Source of the DNA: JBBDWJ01 sp040902925
GTDB taxonomy: Bacteria; Acidobacteriota; Terriglobia; Bryobacterales; UBA6623
NCBI GenBank assembly: GCA_040902925.1
Contig: JBBDWJ010000218.1
Span: 1-20,555, forward strand
Length of the DNA stretch: 20,555 nt
Direction: 5' to 3'
The position numbers and the translations under genes were made by a program. Shown piece after piece: positions 1 to 7,302 of the stretch (its first letter is position 1; every line of letters starts with the position of its first letter). The notes under the pieces are model-generated. The model was given only the letters and a program-made list of their open reading frames with translations. It did no database searches and had not been told where the DNA came from.

Positions 1-1
1 G

Positions 2-2362
2 ACAGACCCGTCGTGGTCTCCTGACGGCTTACAGCTAGCCTTTTCGTTGTTTGGCAGCATCTGGACGATCAATGCCGCTGGTGGCGACGCCCACCAAGTG
101 AGCACTTCGGCCGGCTACCATACGCACCCGGTTTGGTCGCCCGATGGTCACGCGATAGCGTTTGTGCGGGGCCGCCCGCCTGGAGGGCGCCTCCCTTACA
201 CTACCGGCGAATTGGGCGTCATGGATTTGGAAACCCGGCGCGAACGCACGATCCACACCAAGTCGAACGTTACGGGCAGCCCGGCGTGGTCCGCCGACAG
301 CCGCAAGATTGTTTGCCCGTTGGACCGGCAGCTCCACGAAATCGATCTCGCCAGCGGTCAAGTCGAACGGATTCAGGCGATGCCTCGCTCCATCCCGCAA
401 CGGCCCGTATCGTTCTGGGTAGACACGCTGTGGAATCAAAAGAGAAATGAAATCCTGTTCGTCTCGCAGCGCGGCGAGGCGCCTCAGATCTGGTCTATTC
501 CCCCGGTCGGATCGGCGATAGCGATCCAGATGCCACTAACGCGTTTCCGGCCGGAGGAAGTGGTAATGCTCGACCGCGCCGCCCTGAGCCCGGACGAATC
601 CAGCATTATCTATTCCGCCTCGCACATCAACGGCCGAGGCAACTACGAGCTCTATCGCCTGGCTTACGATGGCGGCACACCGCAACCGCTCACGGAAACC
701 GCCCACGACGAGTTCTCGCCGGCTGTCTCGTCGCGGGGTGAAATCGCGTACGCGGCCAACCTATTGGGGAACCTCGATCTGTTTCGCATGCCACTAGAGG
801 GCGGCGAAGCAGCGCACGTCGCGATCCGCGGCCTACAATTTCCAGGCGGTTCCGGGCAAGTGCGAGTGCGCGTCCGCGACGAGCAGGGCAACCCTACTGC
901 GGCGCGGCTGTTTGTGCGCGCCTCCGACGGCAAGGCCTACTGCCCGCCGGGAAGCCCGATTTACTACCATCCCTTGGATACAGGAGACCCGCGGGAGGGT
1001 TTCTTCCTCTCGCGGGGAGACGACACGTTTCCCGCGCCGGCCGGCGAACTGGAGGTCACGGCCCTCAAGGGTCTGGAGTACGAGATTGGCGCCACAATAG
1101 CCGAAGTACAGGCTGGAAGCGAAATCCAAATCGAAATCACGCTGCGCCGGTGGGCCAACTGGAGCCGCCAGGGATGGTGGTCAGGGGAAAATCACATCCA
1201 TCTGAACTACAACGGAAGCTATCGGCACGGACCTGCGGAAGCCAGATTGTGGATGGACACTGAAGATCTGGATGCTGCCAATTTTGTCGTGGCCAACAGC
1301 GAAGGAGCGTTTATTCATGACAAACAATTGTTTCGGGGAAAGATTGACTCTCTCTCCAGCGGCCATCGGTACTTTTTTTTCGGCCAGGAGTTCCGGAACA
1401 GCTATCCGCTCGGACACATGGCATTTCTGAACATCAGGGAGCTTGTCGCGCCTTTCTTCAGCAGCGTGAGGGGGAGCGCCTCCCCGTATGATTTTCCTCT
1501 GAACACCATGGCCGCTCAGGCGGCCCGGTCGCAGGGCGGGCTGGTGACGTACGTGCATCCGATGAGCGACGTGCGCTATGTGTTCGACACCTGGCTTGGA
1601 GCCAAGGAACTACCCATCACAGCCGCTCTAGGAGCAGTGGATTCCATCGACGTGCTGCCGTTCGGAGCACCCGCTTATGAGCTGTGGTATCGCCTGCTGA
1701 ACGCGGGTTTTCGGATTGCGGCCGGCGCCGGCACGGATACTTTCGCCAACATCCGGGGCATCAATCAGATTCCCGGAGGTTCTCGCGAGTATGTGCACGT
1801 GGGGCAGGAGATGGCGTGGGAGCCGTGGATTGAACGATATCGCCAGGGGCGCAACTTCGTTACCAGCGGTCCGCTGCTCACATTCGAGGTCAACGGCCAG
1901 CCGATAGGAGCCCTCATTTCTGCGCCGGAAGGTGGTTCGACCGCCAAGCTCGTTGCACGAGTCGTCTCCCGAGCGGCCCTAGAGCGCATCGAATTCGTGC
2001 AGAACGGCCGCGTCATTGGCGGTTGGGATACGCCGCCTGACAAGCGGGAATTCCAGGTTGAAAAAGAAATCGCCATAGACGGGAGCTGTTGGTTGGCCGT
2101 GCGGGTGGAAGGGCCCCCGGCGCGGGGCGTCTCGGCCGCGGGCCCTCTCCGAGCCCATTCCAGCCCGATCTACGTTCAAGCCGGTGGACGGCCCACCTTA
2201 GTCAGGCAGGATATCGAGCTGTTGATACGATGGGTCGATCGGCTCTGGGCGCTGCTCGAACAACGGGACAACTTCGGCAGCGACGAAAACAAGGCTCAAG
2301 CCCACCAGATGCTTGTGGTTGCGCGCCAGCACTATGTCGAGAAACTCGCTCACGCCCGGTAG
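2..2362 (+). CDS. TolB-like propeller plus CehA/McbA-type PHP metallohydrolase (5' partial)
   Basis: The reading frame is open from the first bases of the window, and the residues before the first possible start already form a propeller blade (DPSWSPDG), so the true start lies upstream. The first ~270 residues hold several TolB/WD40-like blades (HPVWSPDG, SPAWSADS, LSPDESS). A short beta domain follows. The C-terminal ~400 residues are a PHP-type metallohydrolase of the CehA/McbA group: HIHLN near nt 1195, GQEFRN and GHMAFLN near 1383-1430, YVHP near 1550, and GAGTDTF near 1730 supply the His/Glu/Asp metal ligands. Such proteins are usually secreted hydrolases of phosphoester or carbamate-like bonds; the substrate here is unknown. 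The signal peptide, if any, is outside the window. It ends 40 bases before the NanE-type gene on the same strand, so the two may be co-transcribed. Confidence 0.85.
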   Translation, partial: TDPSWSPDGLQLAFSLFGSIWTINAAGGDAHQVSTSAGYHTHPVWSPDGHAIAFVRGRPPGGRLPYTTGELGVMDLETRRERTIHTKSNVTGSPAWSADSRKIVCPLDRQLHEIDLASGQVERIQAMPRSIPQRPVSFWVDTLWNQKRNEILFVSQRGEAPQIWSIPPVGSAIAIQMPLTRFRPEEVVMLDRAALSPDESSIIYSASHINGRGNYELYRLAYDGGTPQPLTETAHDEFSPAVSSRGEIAYAANLLGNLDLFRMPLEGGEAAHVAIRGLQFPGGSGQVRVRVRDEQGNPTAARLFVRASDGKAYCPPGSPIYYHPLDTGDPREGFFLSRGDDTFPAPAGELEVTALKGLEYEIGATIAEVQAGSEIQIEITLRRWANWSRQGWWSGENHIHLNYNGSYRHGPAEARLWMDTEDLDAANFVVANSEGAFIHDKQLFRGKIDSLSSGHRYFFFGQEFRNSYPLGHMAFLNIRELVAPFFSSVRGSASPYDFPLNTMAAQAARSQGGLVTYVHPMSDVRYVFDTWLGAKELPITAALGAVDSIDVLPFGAPAYELWYRLLNAGFRIAAGAGTDTFANIRGINQIPGGSREYVHVGQEMAWEPWIERYRQGRNFVTSGPLLTFEVNGQPIGALISAPEGGSTAKLVARVVSRAALERIEFVQNGRVIGGWDTPPDKREFQVEKEIAIDGSCWLAVRVEGPPARGVSAAGPLRAHSSPIYVQAGGRPTLVRQDIELLIRWVDRLWALLEQRDNFGSDENKAQAHQMLVVARQHYVEKLAHAR

Positions 2363-2402
2363 AAAGCGCTTGAAAGCGGAGTCGGCAAGAGGAAGCAGAA
2401 AC

Positions 2403-3491
2403 ATGACGGAAGCTTTCCGGTCGTTGCGGGGAAAATTGATCGTATCGTGCCAGGCGCCGCAAGGAGACGTTTTTGAAGGCCCTGAGAACATGGCGCGGTT
2501 CGCCTGCGCGGCCATCGAAGGCGGCGCGGCGGGCATTCGAGCGAACGGGGCCGCGGACGTGCGTGCGATCCGGCGGCTGCTGGCGGTACCGATCCTCGGC
2601 ATACGCAAGCGGACGGCTGCCGACGGAGAGACGCTGATTACGACGTCGCTCGATGATGCCCGAGAGTTGGTGGCGACCGGCGCCGACATGCTGGCGATCG
2701 ACTGCACGGCGCGCGGCTGCAGCTTTGGGGCTCTGGAGCGGCTGCGTCAGGTCAAGGCGGAGTTGGGCGTCCCGATCGGCGCCGACATTGCGACGCTTGA
2801 GGAAGCGCAACGAGCTGTCGAATCCGGCGCCGACTTCGTACTCTCGACGATGCGCGGCTACGAGGTCTCCCGCGAGGCCGTATTCGAGTCTTCTTTTATC
2901 GCGGAGCTGGTGCGGCGGGTGGACAAGCCGGTGATAGCCGAGGGCGGGATTCGCACGCGGCAGCAGGCGCAAGCGGCGCTGGCGGCCGGGGCGTTCGCCA
3001 TCGTCGTTGGAGCCGCGATCACGCGGCCGGGGGCGATCACAGCTCAATTCACCGCAGGCATTGGCGCCTGGAGCGAGTCGCCCGAGGCGGGCTATGTCGG
3101 CATTGACCTGGGCGGCACCAATATCAAGTACGGTGTGGTGGCGCCATCGGGAAGTCTGGAGGATGAAGGAGCGGCGCCGACGATCCGCGAGGCCACGGGC
3201 TGCGGTCTGTTGGCGCAATTGACCGAGGTGGCGTCTGAGGCGATCGCGCGGCGGCGCACCCCCCCGCGGGCGGTTGGGGTCTCCACGGCGGGCTGGGTTG
3301 ACGCCCGGCAGGGCCGGGTCGTGTACGCGACGGGAAATGTGCCAGGCTGGGCGGGAGCGCGGATTGCGGAATCGATTCGCCACGCCACGGGGCCTCAACC
3401 GGCACGCTTTGGCGAACGGCGGCGAGCGCTACTGCAACGCAATCGGCGCTTCGATCAACTCTTCTGCTCCACGGGCGGCACGCCGGCCTGA
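2403..3491 (+). CDS. nanE: NanE-type ManNAc-6-phosphate 2-epimerase fused to a truncated ROK kinase domain
   Basis: The ATG at 2403 is preferred over earlier in-frame starts because AGAGGAAG lies just upstream and the NanE fold begins there. Residues ~1-225 match N-acylmannosamine-6-phosphate 2-epimerase, which converts ManNAc-6-P to GlcNAc-6-P in sialic acid breakdown: the conserved lysine is in GIRKRT and the conserved glutamate in VIAEGGIRT. At about residue 231 a ROK sugar-kinase domain starts (YVGIDLGGTNIKYGVV) and continues to about residue 326 (GWAGARIAESIRHATG). Similarity then stops: the catalytic Asp segment (ENDAN type) and the CxCGxxGC zinc motif are absent. The last ~36 residues are Arg-rich and look out of frame. 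A full ROK domain has ~290-300 residues and this one ~95, so the kinase half should be inactive while the epimerase half looks intact. The 3' end overlaps the convergent IclR gene by 37 bases. Confidence 0.8.
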   Translation: MTEAFRSLRGKLIVSCQAPQGDVFEGPENMARFACAAIEGGAAGIRANGAADVRAIRRLLAVPILGIRKRTAADGETLITTSLDDARELVATGADMLAIDCTARGCSFGALERLRQVKAELGVPIGADIATLEEAQRAVESGADFVLSTMRGYEVSREAVFESSFIAELVRRVDKPVIAEGGIRTRQQAQAALAAGAFAIVVGAAITRPGAITAQFTAGIGAWSESPEAGYVGIDLGGTNIKYGVVAPSGSLEDEGAAPTIREATGCGLLAQLTEVASEAIARRRTPPRAVGVSTAGWVDARQGRVVYATGNVPGWAGARIAESIRHATGPQPARFGERRRALLQRNRRFDQLFCSTGGTPA

Positions 3492-4291
3492 AGCTCGCTC
3501 GATATCTGCCGCGCCGCATGCCGTAGGGCGTCGATAAAACTCGCTTCCTGCTCATTCCCTTCCCGTCGCATCACCGGCATCGAGATGCTGATCGCGGCGA
3601 TCGCCGATCTGTCTTCCAGGAAAATTGGCACCCCGAAGCAACAGCCTTGCGAGTGGGATTCCTCGCGCTCGATGGCGTACCCCTTGGAACGAATCCGCTC
3701 GAATTCGGCGCGAAGCTCTTGCTCGTCGGTAATGGTCTGCTCGGTGTAGCGGTAGATCCCGTAGCTGCGCAGGAGCTGCTCGCGCCGCTCCTCGGTCTGA
3801 AAAGCCGCGATGGCCTTGCCCAGCGAACTGGCGTGGGGCGGGATAATCCGGCCCACCGTGTTGCCCATGCGGATCATCTGGGGACTTTCGACCACGGCCA
3901 CTACTTCGATGTGATTGTTGAACAGACAAGCGAGACTCCCGGTCTCGCGAAACTGACGCACCAATTCCTTGATGCGAGGCTCTGCCGCGCCGATCAGCCG
4001 GCTTGCGAATTGGCTGGGCACCAGGGCCTGGGCATCGGCCGAAAGGCTATAAAGGCCTAGCTCGTTGCGGGTCACATAACCAGCCGCCTCCAGAGTTCTC
4101 AGCAGGCGGAATACCGAGGTTTTTGCGCCACCCAACCACGACGTCAGCTCGTGCAACGACAACGGTTGATCTTTTCGCTTTAGGTACTCGAGAACGTCGA
4201 GAGCCTTCCCCACGGCTCTCGAAAAGTAGCGATCTTCGTTGGCCTTGCGGGACCTTCCGTTCTTGGTCGTCGAGAGATTTGCTCGTGGCAA
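3455..4291 (-). CDS. IclR-family transcriptional regulator
   Basis: The 278-residue protein has a typical IclR layout. An N-terminal winged helix (residues ~25-85: AVGKALDVLEYLKRK, LHELTSWLGGAKTSVFRLLRTLEAAGYV) is followed by a C-terminal effector domain (GNTVGRIIPPHASSLGKAIAAF, CCFGVPIFLEDRSAIAAISISMP). The start is a TTG at 4291, chosen because AAGGAG lies 8 bases upstream and the ~20 residues before the winged helix suit the family. IclR proteins usually control catabolic operons for sugars, sugar acids or aromatics. The likely targets are the NanE gene, the leftward sialidase/MFS operon, or both. The ligand cannot be read from the sequence. The last codons overlap the broken end of the NanE-ROK gene, a sign of a deletion junction between the two. 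Confidence 0.9.
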   Translation of the reverse strand: MPRANLSTTKNGRSRKANEDRYFSRAVGKALDVLEYLKRKDQPLSLHELTSWLGGAKTSVFRLLRTLEAAGYVTRNELGLYSLSADAQALVPSQFASRLIGAAEPRIKELVRQFRETGSLACLFNNHIEVVAVVESPQMIRMGNTVGRIIPPHASSLGKAIAAFQTEERREQLLRSYGIYRYTEQTITDEQELRAEFERIRSKGYAIEREESHSQGCCFGVPIFLEDRSAIAAISISMPVMRREGNEQEASFIDALRHAARQISSELQAGVPPVEQKS

Positions 4292-4628
4292 GGTCGCCTC
4301 TCCTTAAGCAACGCGTAGACTTTTCAGCTTGTGTTTCCGGAGTTTCTATCTTATTCCATCTTACGATAGTTCGGACAGCGAAGGGATTGGAAAATTCAAA
4401 ACTGCATGGCCCGCGAGACGGTTGCCGCGCCGGATCCACGCCAACATCACGGCCGCCTATGTCGTCCGGCCGCGACAGAATTTCGAGCGGTTGTCACGGC
4501 CGGCAGGCATCTTTGCATCAAAAAGCTGGACTCCTATCCAAATCGAAGCCACGTTGAAAAGCGGCCTGCGCAACTTCGAGCTTAGCGATTCTGGGCGCAC
4601 AAGCGTTGATCAATGACTCGGGCGCGCG
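4292..4628. other. Intergenic stretch between IclR and MFS genes
   Basis: About 337 bases contain no gene I can support. The right part of the rightward frame 4329-4616 reads as protein-like but matches nothing I recognise and has no ribosome-binding site. The region must hold the IclR promoter (leftward) and the end of the MFS transcript. A loose inverted pair CTATC/GATAG lies around 4346-4371. No convincing operator, terminator or RNA structure was found. Confidence 0.4.
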
Positions 4629-5888
4629 TCACCAGGGCGGCCGGGTAGGGTCCGCGCGGGCGCTCCAGTCGATCGGCTCAATCGGGCCAACCAGCACCAC
4701 GTAGCTCGCCGCGCCAACAATCGCCATAATTGCCGGCGAGAGGAATGCCCAGTAATAACTCCCCGTGTTCTGCACAATGTAGCCGGTCACGATCGGTGCA
4801 ATTACACCCGCGAGGCTGTTGATCGTGTTCTGAATACCGGTCCATTTGCCGGCCGCATCCGCACCGGCCAGTGTCTGTGAGATCGCCCAAAGGTTGGACG
4901 CATAGATTCCAAACGCCACGTAGGCCACCGTAAGAAACGCGATCGACCAGCCCACGCTCGAGACCAAGGCGGCCGGCAACATCGCGATCGACAACAGCAG
5001 CCCGCAGATAACGAACGTTTTTCTGACGCGCGTGGGCGAACCGCCGCGCCTGATCCAGGCGTCCGAAGCCCAACCGGCGGTAACGGCGGCGACGGCGCTG
5101 CTCCAGAACGGAATCGACCCGAGCACTCCCATCATCTGCAGCGAAAGATTTCTTTCGTTGACGAGATAGGTCGGCAGCCAGGTCAGCAAAAAATAGAACC
5201 CGTAGGCGTAGCAGAAGCTGCCGATGAACGTGCCCCAGGCGTCGCGCCGCCGGATGATCGCGAGCAGACTGGGAGAGGGACGCCGCTCCGCCGGGCCGGT
5301 TTGTTGCGGCCGCGGCGCAAAGATCAGCCAGGGAATCAGCCACAGCAAGCTGCCGACCCCCAACGCGAAGAACATGATCCGCCAGCCGTAGTGGGCCATC
5401 AACAGCGCTCCCACGAGCGTCCCGATGGCCGGCCCAAGTTTCGTTCCAGCGTCGAGCAACGAGTTCGGCAGCGCTCGCCGCTCGGGCGGGAAGCCGGCCG
5501 CGATGATTTTCGAGAAAACAGGAAAGGTGACGGTCTCGCCGGCGCCGAGGACCAGCCGCAGCACAAGCAGCGCCGACATGCTCGTGGCGAACCCCGAGGC
5601 AAATGTCGCCGTCGACCAAAGCAGGAAGCCGGCCGCAAACACCCAGCGCACCGGATAGCGGTCCGCGAGCCAACCCGCCACCACCATGAATCCGGTGTAG
5701 GTCCAGAAAAACGCCGAGAATAGAAGGCCGAGATCGACCGGGGAAAGCGAGAGTTCCTTCGCAATTTCCGGAGCCCCGACCGACAGGCTGCCGCGGTCAA
5801 TGTAGTTGAGACACGCCGCGAGAAACAGAAGGAAGATGACAACCCACTGCTTGAGCGGGACTCGATCGACCGCTTGAGTTGTCGTCAC
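4629..5888 (-). CDS. MFS transporter, ACS-like (organic anion/sugar-acid) family
   Basis: A 419-residue protein with about 12 hydrophobic helices. The N-terminal signature (LNYIDRGSLSVGAPEIAKEL) and the loop GWLADRYPVRWVFAAG after helix 2 are typical of anion:cation symporters of the MFS, which move hexuronates, sugar acids, sialic acid or aromatic acids. It sits in the inner membrane. The start is a GTG at 5888 that overlaps the stop of the preceding small gene as GTGA, with AAGG nine bases upstream, so translation is probably coupled. It is the last gene of the operon that begins with the shikimate-dehydrogenase-like gene. The natural substrate would be the product released by the neighbouring sialidase-family enzyme or its breakdown acid, which is inference only. 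No terminator with a T-run is visible at the end. Confidence 0.9.
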   Translation of the reverse strand: MTTTQAVDRVPLKQWVVIFLLFLAACLNYIDRGSLSVGAPEIAKELSLSPVDLGLLFSAFFWTYTGFMVVAGWLADRYPVRWVFAAGFLLWSTATFASGFATSMSALLVLRLVLGAGETVTFPVFSKIIAAGFPPERRALPNSLLDAGTKLGPAIGTLVGALLMAHYGWRIMFFALGVGSLLWLIPWLIFAPRPQQTGPAERRPSPSLLAIIRRRDAWGTFIGSFCYAYGFYFLLTWLPTYLVNERNLSLQMMGVLGSIPFWSSAVAAVTAGWASDAWIRRGGSPTRVRKTFVICGLLLSIAMLPAALVSSVGWSIAFLTVAYVAFGIYASNLWAISQTLAGADAAGKWTGIQNTINSLAGVIAPIVTGYIVQNTGSYYWAFLSPAIMAIVGAASYVVLVGPIEPIDWSARADPTRPPW

Positions 5889-6103
5889 CGGCAGTGCCCT
5901 TCACCGCGCAACACGAGCACGCGAGTATCCCGAGTCAAATACTCTCTGACTGAGCCGAGATAATCCGACGCGCGAAAATCGCCGCAGGCGATCCGAGCCC
6001 CATCCGCAAGGGTGGGGCCACGCTGCCCGGATAACCAGCGCCAGCCGGTTCCAAGCCGATACAGTTCCAGCAGCCGGCGCATCGCCGGATCGCAAATGCT
6101 CAC
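5885..6103 (-). CDS. Small unknown protein (72 aa) in the sialidase operon
   Basis: I do not recognise this protein. It starts with GTG at 6103, whose G is the last base of the sialidase TAG stop (TAGTG), and it ends at 5885 in a GTGA overlap with the MFS start. Tight coupling on both sides argues that it is translated. It is soluble, rich in Arg, Gly and Leu, with two Cys near the N terminus region and one at the C terminus, and has no signal peptide or membrane helix. It could be a remnant of a larger enzyme lost between sialidase and transporter, or a real small protein. Nothing visible decides between these. Confidence 0.5.
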   Translation of the reverse strand: MSICDPAMRRLLELYRLGTGWRWLSGQRGPTLADGARIACGDFRASDYLGSVREYLTRDTRVLVLRGEGHCR

Positions 6104-7302
6104 TATGTGCTTCCTTTCGGTACGGCCTCCAGCGGAAAACGCACGTAGCGCATTCGCTGCCGGTTCCAGGTGTAGGTAATGTGGAGATCGCCCTCACGGC
6201 CCTGAATCATCGCGGGGTAGGAATACTCGCCCGGTTGGCTTTCGAGCGCTTCGAACATCTGAAAATGTTCTCCGTCCTCGCTGACCGCAAGGTTCAGCGG
6301 CGAACGGCCGCTGGCGGTGTGATTGTAAATCAGCACGACCCGTCCGTCGCGTAACGCCACGGCATCAATGCCCGAGTTCGGGTTCGGCACATCGATCGGG
6401 TGCGCCTGTGTCCACGTCGCGCCGCCATCGGAGGAATCCGCCACACACACTCTTCCGGTGCGGGCGGTCGCGCGCGCATAAAGCCGCAGCCATTGCCCGC
6501 CCATCGAAACAACCGAGGGCTGGATGATTCCGTCCGTATACTTCCATTCCTCCGAACCGGGAACTTCCGGCGGCTCATGCCCCGCCGCCGGCGCACAGCC
6601 GTCGCCTCGCACCGTGATCGGTCCCGCTTTGGTCCAGATCTGGCCGCCGTCGGTGCTGCGCTCGATCCAGCAGGCCCACGAGCGGTAGGTTTCGACCGAT
6701 GTTCCGCTGACGATGGCGCCGTCGTTCATCACCAGCGGCTTGGTGCGCACGGGGCCGTAAAGCCCGGCGGGAAGATGCTCGACGGGCGACCAGCTCTTGC
6801 CATCGTCATCGCTCCACAGCCGGCCCGCGGTCCAACTGACCGGGTGAGCGCCGAACTTGTAGTAAAGCCAGAGGCGATCATCCGCCGCGTGGAACAGCAC
6901 CGGGTTGTAGCAAGCGATGCCGCTTTCCCGCACCAGCTCAACGGGCCGGGACCATCCCGCCGGCGTGCGGCGCGAGCCCCAGATCGCCACATCCGGGTTG
7001 CCTTCCGCGGACCCCGCGAACCAGGCCGATAGCAAGCTGCCGTCGCGAAGCTCGACTATGGTCGATGCATGGCACGATGCAAACGGGGCTTTTGAAAAGA
7101 CAAACTCGCCGTTGCCGCCCGTGCGAACCTTCGAAGCGGAGCGGACCTTCGCAACGGCGCGAGCCTCTGCCCCGGCGCGAGCATCTACACCGTCGCGGGC
7201 TTCCGCACCGGCACGGGCTTCCGCACCGGCACGGGCTTCCGCACCGGCACGGGACCGGGCTTCAGAGGAAGCGTTCCTGGAAGATCCGGTCTTGGCCTTC
7301 AC
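6103..7302 (-). CDS. Sialidase/neuraminidase-family BNR (six-bladed propeller) protein with repeat linker
   Basis: The start is taken as the GTG at 7302, which forms a GTGA overlap with the stop of the upstream shikimate-dehydrogenase-like gene, giving 399 residues. Residues ~18-59 are an Ala/Arg/Glu-rich hexapeptide repeat linker with no family counterpart. The enzyme domain begins at about residue 63 with FSKAPFASCHASTIVEL and DGSLLSAWFAGSAEGNPDVAIW, as in BNR_2-type exo-alpha-sialidases. Asp-boxes S-x-D-x-G-x-x-W are seen as SDDDGKSW, STDGGQIW and SSDGGATW, with a weaker SEDGEHF near the C terminus. Family members hydrolyse terminal sialic acids or related glycosides, but homologues in soil bacteria may use other sugars. 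There is no clear signal peptide, so the site of action is uncertain. Neighbours (MFS, NanE-type epimerase, IclR) fit amino-sugar scavenging. Confidence 0.8.
   Translation of the reverse strand: MKAKTGSSRNASSEARSRAGAEARAGAEARAGAEARDGVDARAGAEARAVAKVRSASKVRTGGNGEFVFSKAPFASCHASTIVELRDGSLLSAWFAGSAEGNPDVAIWGSRRTPAGWSRPVELVRESGIACYNPVLFHAADDRLWLYYKFGAHPVSWTAGRLWSDDDGKSWSPVEHLPAGLYGPVRTKPLVMNDGAIVSGTSVETYRSWACWIERSTDGGQIWTKAGPITVRGDGCAPAAGHEPPEVPGSEEWKYTDGIIQPSVVSMGGQWLRLYARATARTGRVCVADSSDGGATWTQAHPIDVPNPNSGIDAVALRDGRVVLIYNHTASGRSPLNLAVSEDGEHFQMFEALESQPGEYSYPAMIQGREGDLHITYTWNRQRMRYVRFPLEAVPKGST
7125..7250. repeat. 18-bp minisatellite, 7 units, inside the sialidase-family gene
   Basis: Seven consecutive 18-base units lie end to end. 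The three at 7197-7250 are identical (GGGCTTCCGCACCGGCAC on the plus strand), and the four at 7125-7196 are diverged copies in the same register. Read on the minus strand, each unit gives a hexapeptide of the ARAGAE type (later units ARDGVD, ARAVAK, VRSASK). Because 18 is a multiple of three, copy-number change alters linker length without breaking the frame. The identical units point to recent expansion at the 5' end of the gene. Confidence 0.9.

Noticed and set aside
2202..3398. Long leftward open frame opposite the NanE-ROK gene
   Set aside because: It is Arg/Pro-rich with no domain and lies antisense to clear NanE and ROK motifs, as expected in GC-rich DNA.
4329..4616. Rightward 95-residue frame between IclR and MFS genes
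   Set aside because: No ribosome-binding site, no family resemblance and a composition typical of non-coding GC-rich DNA.
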